From positions 1 through 64,000 of the forward strand of contig CALWSL010000013.1 of NCBI GenBank assembly GCA_944384205.1: 64,000 nt of DNA, given 5' to 3'. Positions within the stretch are counted from its first letter, which is position 1; every line of letters begins with the position of its first letter. Below, in pieces: positions 36,153 to 44,831 of the stretch. The translations under genes were made by a program, and so were the position numbers. A model generated the notes under the pieces. It was not told where the DNA came from. It searched no databases and saw nothing but the letters and a program-made list of their open reading frames with translations. The stretch comes from an uncultured Acetatifactor sp. (GTDB taxonomy: Bacteria; Bacillota; Clostridia; Lachnospirales; Lachnospiraceae).

Positions 36153-37178
36153 ATGAAAAATAGTCTTAATCGTATATTAATTGAAACAACCGTCAGAAGA
36201 ACTCTAAAGCAGATAAAAGATGATCCGGAGAGGAGTACCCGTAACTTAGTAGATATGGCGCTTAACTTTTCAGAAGGCAGATTCCAACAGCATTTTTTAA
36301 AAACTGCACAGAATATGCTGAGGAATGAACAAAGCTCCTACTATCGAATGATTCCTGACGCAGTAGCCACTATTGATACGGAACGGATTATTACTTTTGG
36401 AATGAATGTGGGCTACAACAGCTGTACCGTCGGAGCAAAAACAATCCGTACCATTGAAGCAAAAGAACATTTTAACATTCCCTGGTCTGTTACTCTGTCA
36501 ATTAGTGGGCAAAATTATTATGAAAAAGACGAGGAATATCTCTCGCTTATTGAACAGGGACAGAAGCTTGGAATTTACACATGGATAATTAATGCTTCTG
36601 ATGAAATAACACCTATATTAGAGCTGATAGAAAAGTTTCCTCAGAGCGCTTTTGTTATCCTCTGTTCCCCTGACGCAATTACAGATAGTCTGTTAGACGA
36701 ATCAAATCAACTCTATAATGTGATGTATGCTTTGGAGTACACTGATGGAGTAGAAAATGCCTGCAGGATTTTAAGAACAAGAGGCTTTCTGTATTCCATT
36801 TATTATTCCTATACGGAAAAGGATGTAAATAATATTATGAATGGGGATATAATGAGTGATGCGGAAATTTTACATCCTGCATTTACCATGTTTTTTTCAA
36901 CCTCTTCCTGCCCGCTTGATGTACGGTCAAACGTATATCAATATATACAAAACAAACGTGCTGAACAAAAATATCGGACTATTCCATACGATTTGATTTA
37001 TGACAATCATTTTATTGATGGTATTATTTCCGATGAGTCTGTTTCCGTGGGATTCGACCAAAATGGAAAATTCTTTTCGGTTATCAATCCATTAATAGAA
37101 GAAAATTATAGCTTTTTCGATTACCCGCTTGCAGAAATATTAAAAAAAGTAGCCCCTAAAAAGAGCATAATCAAATAA
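36153..37178 (+). CDS. radical-SAM-like protein without the iron-sulfur motif
   Basis: A 341-residue protein that aligns along its length with the radical SAM/SPASM enzyme at 40141-41568: RxxLKQ..DxExS..LVDMALNF with the N-terminal helices, VGYNSCTVGAKTIR with LGYGAFFKGTKMIR, NIPW with NIPW, and QGQKLGIY with QGKELGVY. Between NIPW and the QG..LG helix it is about 15 residues shorter, and CxxxCxxC is absent; TGGEPL is replaced by INASDEIT. SPASM cysteines are also lost. Radical chemistry is therefore not expected. It may bind or regulate the intact enzyme or its substrate. The AAAGGAAG site fits the start. Confidence 0.7.
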   Translation: MKNSLNRILIETTVRRTLKQIKDDPERSTRNLVDMALNFSEGRFQQHFLKTAQNMLRNEQSSYYRMIPDAVATIDTERIITFGMNVGYNSCTVGAKTIRTIEAKEHFNIPWSVTLSISGQNYYEKDEEYLSLIEQGQKLGIYTWIINASDEITPILELIEKFPQSAFVILCSPDAITDSLLDESNQLYNVMYALEYTDGVENACRILRTRGFLYSIYYSYTEKDVNNIMNGDIMSDAEILHPAFTMFFSTSSCPLDVRSNVYQYIQNKRAEQKYRTIPYDLIYDNHFIDGIISDESVSVGFDQNGKFFSVINPLIEENYSFFDYPLAEILKKVAPKKSIIK

Positions 37179-37203
37179 CAACACATACTCCGTCACAGCG
37201 TTA

Positions 37204-37743
37204 CTATTCCAAATCCTCATACTTAACCGTTAAACATTTAATACAAATTTTGATTTGCTCCATAAATTCCGAAGGCGGCATATCATAATACTCCAATATC
37301 CATCTTTGAATCGTCATAATACACGCATCTGTGAAAAAATTAATCTGAAATTCCCGTATTGATTTCATTTCCAAAACGTCTTGAAGGCTATTGGAAATTA
37401 TCGGAATTAATAAATCCCGAAAATGGTCCGAAAATGAATTTTGCCCTTTTATACACAATGCTTTACGATAAAAACTTCGATTATCATAAAAGAATTGACA
37501 TATATCTGCCAGCAAATCGAAAATGTCATTATATGTCTTTTTGTAGGCGCCTTTGATAAACTCCGTATCAAAAATCCAGTTTACCAAGTCATATTTATCT
37601 TTAAAATGATAATAAAAACTTTTCCGGTTCATGTCGCACTTATCGCAAATATCCCCGACACGGATTTTTTCAAATGCTTTTTCTTCCATCAGTTCCTTCA
37701 ATGCGGCTGCCAGCGCTTTTTTCGTTATATTAGAATCTGCCAT
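37204..37743 (-). CDS. TetR/AcrR family regulator
   Basis: A 179-residue regulator with an N-terminal HTH (TKKALAAALKELMEEKAFEKIRVGDICDKCDMNRKSFYYHF, about 8-50) and a C-terminal helical ligand domain like those of DhaS-type proteins (about 75-175). The cluster context and matching palindromes suggest that it controls the radical-SAM-like, VTT and radical SAM genes. A GGAGG site lies before the start. A structured leader or sRNA with a terminator ends about 70 bp upstream. Confidence 0.88.
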   Translation of the reverse strand: MADSNITKKALAAALKELMEEKAFEKIRVGDICDKCDMNRKSFYYHFKDKYDLVNWIFDTEFIKGAYKKTYNDIFDLLADICQFFYDNRSFYRKALCIKGQNSFSDHFRDLLIPIISNSLQDVLEMKSIREFQINFFTDACIMTIQRWILEYYDMPPSEFMEQIKICIKCLTVKYEDLE

Positions 37744-37814
37744 ACTTGTTCCTCCCTAAGTATTCCTATATCCTGCAATCAAATAGATATTTCTTTTTAT
37801 CTGATTGAATATAA

Positions 37815-37929
37815 AAAAAGACGGAACTCACCTACAATTGTAGATAAGTCTCGTCATTTCAGGTTGGACCAGGAGCAACTCCATTATGTTGAATCCAACC
37901 ACACATTGTGTGCCGACTACTCCCTTATT
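37815..37929 (-). ncRNA. candidate structured small RNA or attenuator leader
   Basis: A self-contained transcription unit of about 115 nt without a plausible coding frame: promoter at 37936-37964, start near 37929, then hairpins CACAC-AAT-GTGTG, GGTTGGA...TCCAACC (about 37863-37901, with an inner GGAG-TTG-CTCC), and the terminator at 37820-37855 with a U7 run. Either an sRNA, or the 5' leader of tetR (start 37743) with an attenuator. No known riboswitch class was recognised. It fills most of the 396-bp gap between tetR and the VTT gene. Confidence 0.5.
37820..37855 (-). terminator. intrinsic terminator of the candidate RNA
   Basis: An 18-bp imperfect inverted repeat centred on CTACAATTGTAG (14 of 18 pairs match), followed on the minus strand by seven U residues (37813-37819). 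Confidence 0.65.
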
Positions 37930-37935
37930 GGCGAA

Positions 37936-37964
37936 ATTATATCATTAATACCGTTTTTTCTCAA
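37936..37964 (-). promoter_or_regulatory. sigma-A promoter of the candidate RNA
   Basis: On the minus strand TTGAGA (37959-37964) and a perfect TATAAT (37936-37941) are 17 bp apart. It is one of the strongest promoter matches in the window and faces tetR. Confidence 0.7.
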
Positions 37965-37986
37965 CAAAATCCGGCAACTTTTCATT

Positions 37987-38020
37987 GGACAATTTTACAA
38001 AACTGTCCTAAAATGTAACA
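37987..38020. promoter_or_regulatory. TetR-type operator between the RNA and the VTT gene
   Basis: A 22-bp near-palindrome (37987-38008; GGACAATTTT and AAAACTGTCC arms with one mismatch) merges with TGTCCTAAAATGTAACA (38004-38020). The latter matches 41673-41689 at 14 of 17 positions. It lies 23 bp upstream of the -35 of the RNA promoter and 120 bp before the VTT gene. Confidence 0.55.
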
Positions 38021-38139
38021 CTTTTAAGAAAAGAGAAATTTTAAGACAACCACCCCGTATCGTCTAATGAAATCCTTTCTTTCCCCTTATATAATTGTAA
38101 TATTAACCCCGTTATCACCCATTTCAGATTGGAGTTTAA

Positions 38140-38814
38140 ATGAAAAAGACAAACAAATGGTTATCAATTATAAGATTCATTCCTTTCGTCTTATGCGTAA
38201 TTTTAATTATCTGCTGCTTTGCTTCCAACGAAGAAATATCTGTTCAGACAATTTTAAAATATACGCCGGAAAACCCCTTCGGCGCTGCGCTGATATTGCT
38301 CCTTTTGTATGCCGTAAAAAGTGTTTCCGTTGTTTTTCCTCTACTTATCTTAGAAATAGCGGGAGGACATCTTTTCCCTGCTATACCGGCGCTTATCATT
38401 AACAATCTGGGCGTCCTTATCTGCCATAATACTGCCTATTGGATTGGTCGATGTTCAGGCTCAGCTGCCATTGATAAGCTTGTTCAAAAATATCCGGTTG
38501 TTGCAGCATTGCTTGACAAACAAAGTAATAACACTTTTTTCATGTGTTTCTTTACCAGAACGCTGGCCTGCTTTCCGAAAGATATCGTCAGTATGTATTT
38601 TGGCGCAACCAAAACACCCTTTTGGTGCTATATAACTGCCTGCTCATTAGGCGCTCTGCTTAATACAACACTCGCCACGTTGTTTGGAGCAAGCATAGCA
38701 GAGCCCTCCTCTCCTATGTTTTGGATTTCATTATTGCTGATGGTTCTTTTTGCAGGCGGTTCTCTTCTCTTTTATTTTCTGTATAAACACAAAATAAACA
38801 AAAAAAATCGCTAA
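38140..38814 (+). CDS. VTT domain (DedA/TVP38-like) membrane protein
   Basis: A 224-residue protein with about five or six membrane segments and the VTT core (about 60-190): LLILEIAGGHLFPAIPALIINNLG, then FFTRTLACFPKDIVSMYFGATKTPFWCY. VTT proteins act as lipid flippases or scramblases, for example of undecaprenyl phosphate, in bacteria. It lies 76 bp upstream of the AI-2E gene on the same strand and is likely cotranscribed. Confidence 0.85.
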   Translation: MKKTNKWLSIIRFIPFVLCVILIICCFASNEEISVQTILKYTPENPFGAALILLLLYAVKSVSVVFPLLILEIAGGHLFPAIPALIINNLGVLICHNTAYWIGRCSGSAAIDKLVQKYPVVAALLDKQSNNTFFMCFFTRTLACFPKDIVSMYFGATKTPFWCYITACSLGALLNTTLATLFGASIAEPSSPMFWISLLLMVLFAGGSLLFYFLYKHKINKKNR

Positions 38815-38890
38815 TATATTTAATATACCTGTCTGCAAATTACAGCGTATGGTTTTGACCGGTTTTCATTTCGTTTTAAGGAGGTAAACT

Positions 38891-40075
38891 ATGTTTTTTG
38901 ACGATGAAAAAAGACAAAAACAAACAGCAAAATGGATTATTGGAATTATAACTTCCTGCATTTTGATTTTCCTGGCAGTTCGTTATATCTCTGCTATTGC
39001 TTATGCAGTGTCATGGGTGATAGATTTGATTTATCCTCTGATTCCGGGATTGGTATTATCCCTAATTCTAAATGTACCTTTGCGCTTTATGGAAAAACAT
39101 CTATTCACAAAAAAACCTACACCCAGAAAAGAAAAAGCAAAACGCCCTCTGGCAATCTTACTCTCACTGATTCTGGTAATTGGTATATTTACAGGCATCG
39201 CTGTTTTAGTAATTCCTGAACTGGTAAGCGCTGTAACAGTTGTTGTAACATCTATTACAAATGGATTGGAACAAATGGCAACCTTTGAAAGCAATGTCGA
39301 TTATTCTGCCATTCCGTTTGGCGACTATCTTTCTATCATAGATATTGATTGGCTGCAGCTAAAAATCGAGTTGGAAGGCTGGCTTAAAGAACTTGGAAAT
39401 TCTATCATGAGCAACACCGTCAATGCTATCGGGAATGTTGTTACATCCGTTGTAGACGGTGCTGTAGGCTTTGTATTTTCAATCTATATTCTTGCGAACA
39501 AAGAAAAACTAAAACGGCAGGTTGCCCGTTTGGTTCGTGTCTGGCTGCCCGAAAAATTCGGAAATATGGCTACCCATATCGTTTCCGTTTGCAGTGAAAC
39601 CTTTCATTTGTTTATCGTAGGACAGACGACGGAGGCAGTCATATTAGGAACACTGTGTACGATAGGTATGTTAATCCTGCGTATCGCCTATGCCCCAATG
39701 ATTGGTGCATTAGTTGGTGTAATGGCGCTGATTCCTTATGTCGGAGCATTCATTTCAACCATTGTAGGCGCTTTTATGATTTTGACTGTCAGCCCGTTCA
39801 AGGCGCTTATATTCGTAATCTTTTTACTGGCGCTGCAGCAAATAGAAGGCAATCTGATATATCCCAAAATAGTCGGTATCAAAATAAACCTGCCCGCCAT
39901 GTGGGTTCTGGCAGCAATCACAATTGGCGGAAATCTGGCAGGTCCTGCCGGCATGTTATTAGGGGTTCCGGCTGCATCGGCTGCTTATTCCTTGCTGCGC
40001 GAGGCTACTGAAAATCGGGAGCGAAAAAAGAATACTTCTGATACTGTACTTCCAAAAGAAACAGCAGAAAAATAA
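38891..40075 (+). CDS. AI-2E family transporter (PerM/YhhT-like)
   Basis: A 394-residue protein with about eight membrane segments and the family core (AVDG...GFVFSIYILANKEKLKRQ; VLGTLCTIGMLILRIAYAPMIGALVGVMALIPYVGAFI; LQQIEGNLIYPKIVGIKINLP). The family is named for AI-2 export but includes Na+/H+ antiporters and unknown exporters, so AI-2 transport is not claimed. An AAGGAGG site precedes the ATG. Confidence 0.9.
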   Translation: MFFDDEKRQKQTAKWIIGIITSCILIFLAVRYISAIAYAVSWVIDLIYPLIPGLVLSLILNVPLRFMEKHLFTKKPTPRKEKAKRPLAILLSLILVIGIFTGIAVLVIPELVSAVTVVVTSITNGLEQMATFESNVDYSAIPFGDYLSIIDIDWLQLKIELEGWLKELGNSIMSNTVNAIGNVVTSVVDGAVGFVFSIYILANKEKLKRQVARLVRVWLPEKFGNMATHIVSVCSETFHLFIVGQTTEAVILGTLCTIGMLILRIAYAPMIGALVGVMALIPYVGAFISTIVGAFMILTVSPFKALIFVIFLLALQQIEGNLIYPKIVGIKINLPAMWVLAAITIGGNLAGPAGMLLGVPAASAAYSLLREATENRERKKNTSDTVLPKETAEK

Positions 40076-40090
40076 AAAATATCTTAACAC

Positions 40091-40120
40091 AAAAATGCCC
40101 TGCACACTACAGGGCATTTT
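40091..40120. terminator. bidirectional terminator
   Basis: AAAAATGCCCTG-CACACTA-CAGGGCATTTT forms a 10-bp stem with A-run and U-run on both sides, between the convergent AI-2E and radical SAM genes. Confidence 0.85.
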
Positions 40121-40140
40121 CTGCGCTTCGCTATATAAAT

Positions 40141-41568
40141 TTAACAAACTCTGTTTTCCGGTGCGTAATTCTGATAGTTTGATTTTCTATGCTTCTTTTG
40201 TCCCCAGATTTCATCTGCTTCCTTTGCCCAATCAGCGGCATACTGCGTACATTTACTGCATAAATGTTCCACTTCCTCCGGTGATTCTAAATCTGTGCTT
40301 TTGGCATCAGTTTTATGAACAATCTTCTGCAGAATCTCAGGATTCTCCAGCATAGGACAGGGCTGAAGGTGATTTCTGTTAAATGGCTGCCCTTTGTGAT
40401 ATTCCATAAATAACGGGCTCTGCAAAATCTCCAAAATTGACTTTTCTCGAATATTGGAGTCCGAATAGTGAATAAATACACATGGTTCGGCGTCTCCTGC
40501 CGAGTTGATATGGAAATAGTTTCTTCCGCCTGCGATACAGCCGCCTACATATTCTCCGTCATTCTGGAAATCCATCGGGAAGAAAGGGATATCACATTCA
40601 TTAGAACGAATATAACGGATACGCTCAATCATATATTTTCTCTGCTCCATCGTTGGCAGCAGCTCCGGCACTGCATTATTTCCTACCGGCATATAATGGA
40701 AATAGAATCCGAATCTTGCTCCTTTATCCGCAATCATTCTTAAAAATTCATCACTGGTAACAGCTTCTATGTTATCTCTTGTATAGCAAATGGAGGTTCC
40801 GAATACAATACCGTATTTTTTCAATAAATCCATGGCTTTCATAACTTTCTCGTAATGACCGTCGCCTCTTCGGGCATCATTTGTCTCCGGAGTTCCTTCA
40901 ATGGACAACTGGAAAGTAATATTTCCTAATCTGACTACTTCTTTACAGAATTCTTCATCAATCAGCGTGGAATTCGTATAAATTGAAAATTCCACATCGT
41001 TATGTTCCTCTGCAAGTCTGATAATATCTTTTTTACGGACTAAAGGCTCTCCACCCGTCATCATATACAGATAAACACCTAATTCCTTCCCCTGTGTTAC
41101 AATCCGGCTCATATCTTCATATGATAAATTGTATTTATGCCCATATGTACCGGACCAACAACCTGCGCAATTCATATTACATGCAGATGTTGGATCAAAT
41201 AAAATTAACCATGGGATATTACATCTGTATTTTTCCCGATTCTTCCGAATCATTTTTGTCCCTTTAAAGAAAGCTCCATATCCAAGATTCATGATTGCAG
41301 TCTTTGCTACATGTGGATTTGTTTCATCCAATACCCTGTTGATGAAAACCATCCAACGATTGTCGGGATCTTTAATTGCCTCTCTAATACTGTCATATTG
41401 TTCCTTCGTTACGGCATCACCATAAAAAGATTCCGCCAAATCTACAAGCTTCAAAAAACTTTCTTCCCTGTCTCTGCTTACCTTCGATAATGCAGCATCC
41501 ATAATCTTTTCCATCATTTTTCTCTGTGCGGAACGTGTAGCGTTTACAATGCTGTTACTCATTGCCAT
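40141..41568 (-). CDS. radical SAM/SPASM protein
   Basis: A 475-residue radical SAM enzyme. A helical N-terminal domain (about 1-95) precedes the radical SAM barrel with C130xxxC134xxC137 (SACNMNCAGC) and the TGGEPL SAM motif (171-176). A SPASM-like C-terminal region carries further Cys (GGC, EPC, QPC, HLCSKC), so auxiliary iron-sulfur clusters are likely. No RiPP precursor ORF was seen within 200 bp on either side. It is the likely partner of the motif-less relative at 36153. Substrate unknown. Start at AAAGGAG spacing of five. Confidence 0.88.
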   Translation of the reverse strand: MAMSNSIVNATRSAQRKMMEKIMDAALSKVSRDREESFLKLVDLAESFYGDAVTKEQYDSIREAIKDPDNRWMVFINRVLDETNPHVAKTAIMNLGYGAFFKGTKMIRKNREKYRCNIPWLILFDPTSACNMNCAGCWSGTYGHKYNLSYEDMSRIVTQGKELGVYLYMMTGGEPLVRKKDIIRLAEEHNDVEFSIYTNSTLIDEEFCKEVVRLGNITFQLSIEGTPETNDARRGDGHYEKVMKAMDLLKKYGIVFGTSICYTRDNIEAVTSDEFLRMIADKGARFGFYFHYMPVGNNAVPELLPTMEQRKYMIERIRYIRSNECDIPFFPMDFQNDGEYVGGCIAGGRNYFHINSAGDAEPCVFIHYSDSNIREKSILEILQSPLFMEYHKGQPFNRNHLQPCPMLENPEILQKIVHKTDAKSTDLESPEEVEHLCSKCTQYAADWAKEADEIWGQKKHRKSNYQNYAPENRVC

Positions 41569-41672
41569 AGTATCTCCTTTCCGTCTGTTTTTCTAAAGTA
41601 TATTGCCAATTCTTGTTTTTTTCATTAAACACCTTGTGATTTTTGTCACATTTTGTAACATACAAAATTTTT

Positions 41673-41689
41673 TGTCCAAATTTGTAACA
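41673..41689. promoter_or_regulatory. TGTCC-type site upstream of the radical SAM gene
   Basis: TGTCCAAATTTGTAACA, about 105 bp before the start at 41568, shares TGTCC-N7-TAACA with the site at 38004-38020. Further TTTTGTAACA and TTTTGTCACA copies lie at 41641-41660. Confidence 0.5.
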
Positions 41690-41775
41690 GAATTGACTTT
41701 CTGTCCGCAACCCGAAAACAGGAAAAACCGCACAAAAAACACCAGACCTTAACAGCCTGATGCTTTGCTTTCTTT

Positions 41776-43017
41776 TTAATTCTCTTCCAAATAACCGTCC
41801 GCCGTAAACGCTACCCCAAAATCCTTGCTGAATTCATTAATTCTGCCGATAATGCGTTCTGCCTCCCCGCCCTCCGCCGGAGTGGGACGGAAGTCGTTTC
41901 TGTCCGCAACAGAGCTGACGGAGCAGGGAATCACGCGAATTTCTTTGTCCTCCTGCTTTTCTCCATTCACAAAGGTAAAGGTCTGCTGGAAAATCATGGT
42001 ATCCTTATCCGCAGGATTGCGGTTCGCGCCAAAACAGAAATTTCCCAGACTGTAAACAATATATTTTCCCTGATATTCCTCTATACCCTGAAGTACATGG
42101 GGATGATGTCCGATTACCAAATCGGCTCCCCAGTCAATACATTTCTTTCCCAAAGTGCGTTGATAATCCTCCGGATAATATTCCCGCTCCGTTCCCCAGT
42201 GACAGCAGACCAAAATCAAGTCTGCCCCTTCCTCCTTCAGCAGCGTAATTCCTTCCTCAAGGGTTTTCTCTACCGCAGAACCACGGGAGGCTTCACTGAC
42301 GGAAACAAATCCAATCCGAATGCCCTTTGTCTCGTAAATTCCGAGATTTTCATCATAGGCATATTTGATTCCTGCCTCCGTAAGCGCTGCCACGGTATCA
42401 CGGCTTCCCTCTTCTCCATAATCATAACGGTGATTATTCGCCATGCTGACAGCTTCCACACTGCCGCTTGTCAAAATTTCCACATACTCAGGATCTCCCT
42501 TGATATTGTAGGTTCTGTCCGGCTGCATATTCTCGGAAAAGGTAAGGGTTCCCTCCAGATTTACAATGGTCATATCATCCTGAGAAAAAATGTCAGAAAC
42601 ATTTTCCAGGAAATAATCCTTTCCCTCCTTATCATACGCCTGTCGGAAGGAATAATAATAATCCTGTGTCTGATGATTTCCCAGAGAGGTATCTCCGGCT
42701 GCAGAAATAGTGATGGAAATGGTCTCCGGCTCCGGCTCGTCCGTATCGTCTGTCTCCTGCCCTATGCTGTCAGCGTCATTTTCCTTTTCCTGCCTGCCGT
42801 CTTCCTGTAAATCTTCTTCCTGTACTTCTGTGGAATCTGTCACGCCAGACGCTTCCGTTTCCAATTTCTCCGCCCCTAATATCTCCCGCGCATCCTGATA
42901 GCCAACAGCCGGAACGATGACGTCTGTGTCATCTCCACAGGCACTGAGAGCTGCTGCTGCCAATAACACCATCAGGCAAATAACTATCTTCCTTTGATTT
43001 CCCTTATAAATCCGCAT
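41776..43017 (-). CDS. CapA family lipoprotein
   Basis: A 413-residue lipoprotein. The start is the ATG at 43017 after GAGGAGG; the longer reading begins with TTG inside the site. Lipobox LSAC (Cys near 27) is followed by an acidic linker (about 60-95) and a CapA/PgsA metallophosphatase-like domain (about 100-400): SAAGDTSLGN, NLEGTLTF, SMANNHRYDYG, CHWGTEREYYPE, IGHHPHVLQGIEEYQGKYIVYSLGNF. These metal-binding motifs are intact. The family is linked to polyglutamate capsule synthesis, but no capB/capC neighbours exist, so the role is open. Confidence 0.87.
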   Translation of the reverse strand: MRIYKGNQRKIVICLMVLLAAAALSACGDDTDVIVPAVGYQDAREILGAEKLETEASGVTDSTEVQEEDLQEDGRQEKENDADSIGQETDDTDEPEPETISITISAAGDTSLGNHQTQDYYYSFRQAYDKEGKDYFLENVSDIFSQDDMTIVNLEGTLTFSENMQPDRTYNIKGDPEYVEILTSGSVEAVSMANNHRYDYGEEGSRDTVAALTEAGIKYAYDENLGIYETKGIRIGFVSVSEASRGSAVEKTLEEGITLLKEEGADLILVCCHWGTEREYYPEDYQRTLGKKCIDWGADLVIGHHPHVLQGIEEYQGKYIVYSLGNFCFGANRNPADKDTMIFQQTFTFVNGEKQEDKEIRVIPCSVSSVADRNDFRPTPAEGGEAERIIGRINEFSKDFGVAFTADGYLEEN

Positions 43018-43152
43018 AATTCCTCCTCGCAAAAATTGACATAAATGTCATATTCAGGGTTCAACTCGTAATAGCGATTCTATGTCTACCTCGCAAACCC
43101 GCTTACATTCTGCATTAGCAGAATTATTATACCATATACTTGTAAAATACGC

Positions 43153-43190
43153 AAAAAGAGCATATAGCTTCTGACTTCTATACGCTCTCT
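43153..43190 (-). terminator. terminator of the padR/FtsW-like operon
   Basis: On the minus strand AGAGCGTATAG / CTATATGCTCT pairs 11 bp (one GU), followed by UUUUU, just past the stop at 43197. Confidence 0.75.
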
Positions 43191-43196
43191 TAACAG

Positions 43197-44474
43197 TTAA
43201 GCAACAACGTCGGTATTGCGATATACGGACAGGTACAGTCCCAGCAGCGTATAACTTGCCGCGTTTGCCACCCATCCGGGATAAAGAAACGGAATATAAA
43301 CATCTGTATAAGGTACCAGGGACAGATTGCTCAGCAGATGTCCCACGGCAGGAATCACCAGTCCCAGCACACATGCCATTCCCAGAAGACTGCCAAGCAC
43401 ATTTTTCTGCCTGGAAACTCCCTTTGCCATAAAGGCAAAAAGTACAATAAATCCAATCACAATCAAAATTGCAGGGATAATTCCCATCTCGTTTAAAATC
43501 ATAAAAAAAGACAATGCCGCTTCCACGGGGCGACCCTTCCACAGGCTCAGCCATTCTCCCTGTCCCCACAGCGAAAGTCCTTCCATGCGTTCCCGCATGA
43601 ACGCCGTCATATAACCGCTTCCCATTGTGTCCGCACCATAATTAAGGAAAGCTTCTATTCTGGCAAGCATATAGGAAGTACGGCTTACTGCTAACAGGAA
43701 AAGCGCCAACGCTCCCAACATACCTCCCCACAGCGCAGCAAGCGAAGGAACCTTCGGTATTCCGTACCATCCTTTTGCCAAAGCATAGGAAAGCAGCAAA
43801 ACACCGGAAAAACCAACCAGCAGCCCCAAAAATGTTCTGTTCATTTCCTGCAAATACACAAAAACTCCCGCAAGGAGCCAGAACAGACTGCAAAAAAGTC
43901 CCAGCCAGCCTTTTTTCCGATAATGGTACACAATTCCCACATATGCCGGGAGCATCAGTCCCATGAACACATACATACAAACCCTGTCACCATACCAATT
44001 AATTCGTGACACATTCCAAACCCAGGGCAGACACACCAGAACAACCCACAAAATCACAGGATGTTTTCCCAGAATCGTGTAGTCCAGATACAAAATTGCC
44101 ACCATAAGCAGAACACCAAATAACACCTGTAAAGGAACCATTTTGGAGCTCATATCATTTATATTTGCCGCCCGCAGAGCCTGTACAATCATGGTCTGAA
44201 AAAATATGGCAGCCAGCGAGAAAATCCCCACCGCCACAAGCACTTTTTTATCCAGACGGGGTCTGTGCAGACGGTCCATCTCCATCCCGACCTCCACGGC
44301 ATCGCCCATCTGCCGCACCGCTTCCGATGCTGCTGCCTCCGGATCCATTCCCTCCTTTACATAGCTTTCCGTCTGGTCACTGATGTGGTCGGAAAGCTCC
44401 TTTGCCACCATGCCGCGGGCACGCTTACATCGCATCTGTCCGGTAACGGCATCGATGTATTCAGACACATCCAT
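43197..44474 (-). CDS. permease-prefix / FtsW-RodA-like membrane protein
   Basis: A 425-residue protein. The start is the ATG at 44474, eight bases after GGAGG. Residues 1-70 form a soluble helical 'permease prefix' domain (MAKELSDHISDQTESYVKEG, EAVRQMGDA), otherwise found on ABC-2 and PadR-linked permeases. About ten membrane segments follow (80-415), in a SEDS-like arrangement with the extracytoplasmic loop and ending of FtsW/RodA proteins. Key catalytic residues of the glycosyltransferase could not be confirmed. The start overlaps padR by 14 bp. Confidence 0.72.
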   Translation of the reverse strand: MDVSEYIDAVTGQMRCKRARGMVAKELSDHISDQTESYVKEGMDPEAAASEAVRQMGDAVEVGMEMDRLHRPRLDKKVLVAVGIFSLAAIFFQTMIVQALRAANINDMSSKMVPLQVLFGVLLMVAILYLDYTILGKHPVILWVVLVCLPWVWNVSRINWYGDRVCMYVFMGLMLPAYVGIVYHYRKKGWLGLFCSLFWLLAGVFVYLQEMNRTFLGLLVGFSGVLLLSYALAKGWYGIPKVPSLAALWGGMLGALALFLLAVSRTSYMLARIEAFLNYGADTMGSGYMTAFMRERMEGLSLWGQGEWLSLWKGRPVEAALSFFMILNEMGIIPAILIVIGFIVLFAFMAKGVSRQKNVLGSLLGMACVLGLVIPAVGHLLSNLSLVPYTDVYIPFLYPGWVANAASYTLLGLYLSVYRNTDVVA

Positions 44475-44802
44475 AGCTGACACCTCCGATAACCCCCCTC
44501 ACGCCCTGAGTATATTCTTCCCACTCCTTTTTCTTGTGTTCCAGCACCCGATTTCCCTCTTTGGTGATGCTGTAGTATTTTCTGGTTTTACCGGAAACCT
44601 CCTTCTCATACGCAGTCACTAACCGCTTGCTCTCCAACGCATGAAGCAGGGGGTAAAGGGTTCCCGCTTTTAATTCAAACACATTATTGGATTTCTGCCG
44701 CAGGGTTTCAATCATTTCATAACCATACATATCCTTTTCCTTCAAAAGCTCTAGCAGCAGCATCGTCATGCTGCCGGATACCAGACTTTTATCAATTGCC
44801 AT
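44461..44802 (-). CDS. PadR family transcription regulator
   Basis: A 113-residue regulator with the PadR winged helix (LLELLKEKDMYGYEMIETL, then LKAGTLYPLLHALESKRLVTAYEK, and YYSITKEGNRVLEHKKKEW). It likely represses its own operon through the palindromes in its promoter. The downstream permease-prefix gene is coupled by overlap; such PadR/prefix-protein pairs often respond to membrane stress or drugs. Confidence 0.92.
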   Translation of the reverse strand: MAIDKSLVSGSMTMLLLELLKEKDMYGYEMIETLRQKSNNVFELKAGTLYPLLHALESKRLVTAYEKEVSGKTRKYYSITKEGNRVLEHKKKEWEEYTQGVRGVIGGVSYGCV

Positions 44803-44831
44803 TTTTGCTTCCTCCTGTTCTCAATTTATAT

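Noticed and set aside
37441..38067. 208-codon plus-strand frame over tetR and the RNA region
   Set aside because: Half is antisense to tetR and the rest crosses the promoter, terminator and operator; no motif and no ribosome site.
40141..41568. RiPP-maturing radical SAM enzyme with a nearby precursor
   Set aside because: The only short frame just upstream is 10 codons without a leader-like sequence; no peptidase or transporter of RiPP type adjoins.
43197..44474. Essential divisome FtsW or rod-shape RodA
   Set aside because: The prefix domain, PadR control and lack of division genes nearby argue for an accessory role.
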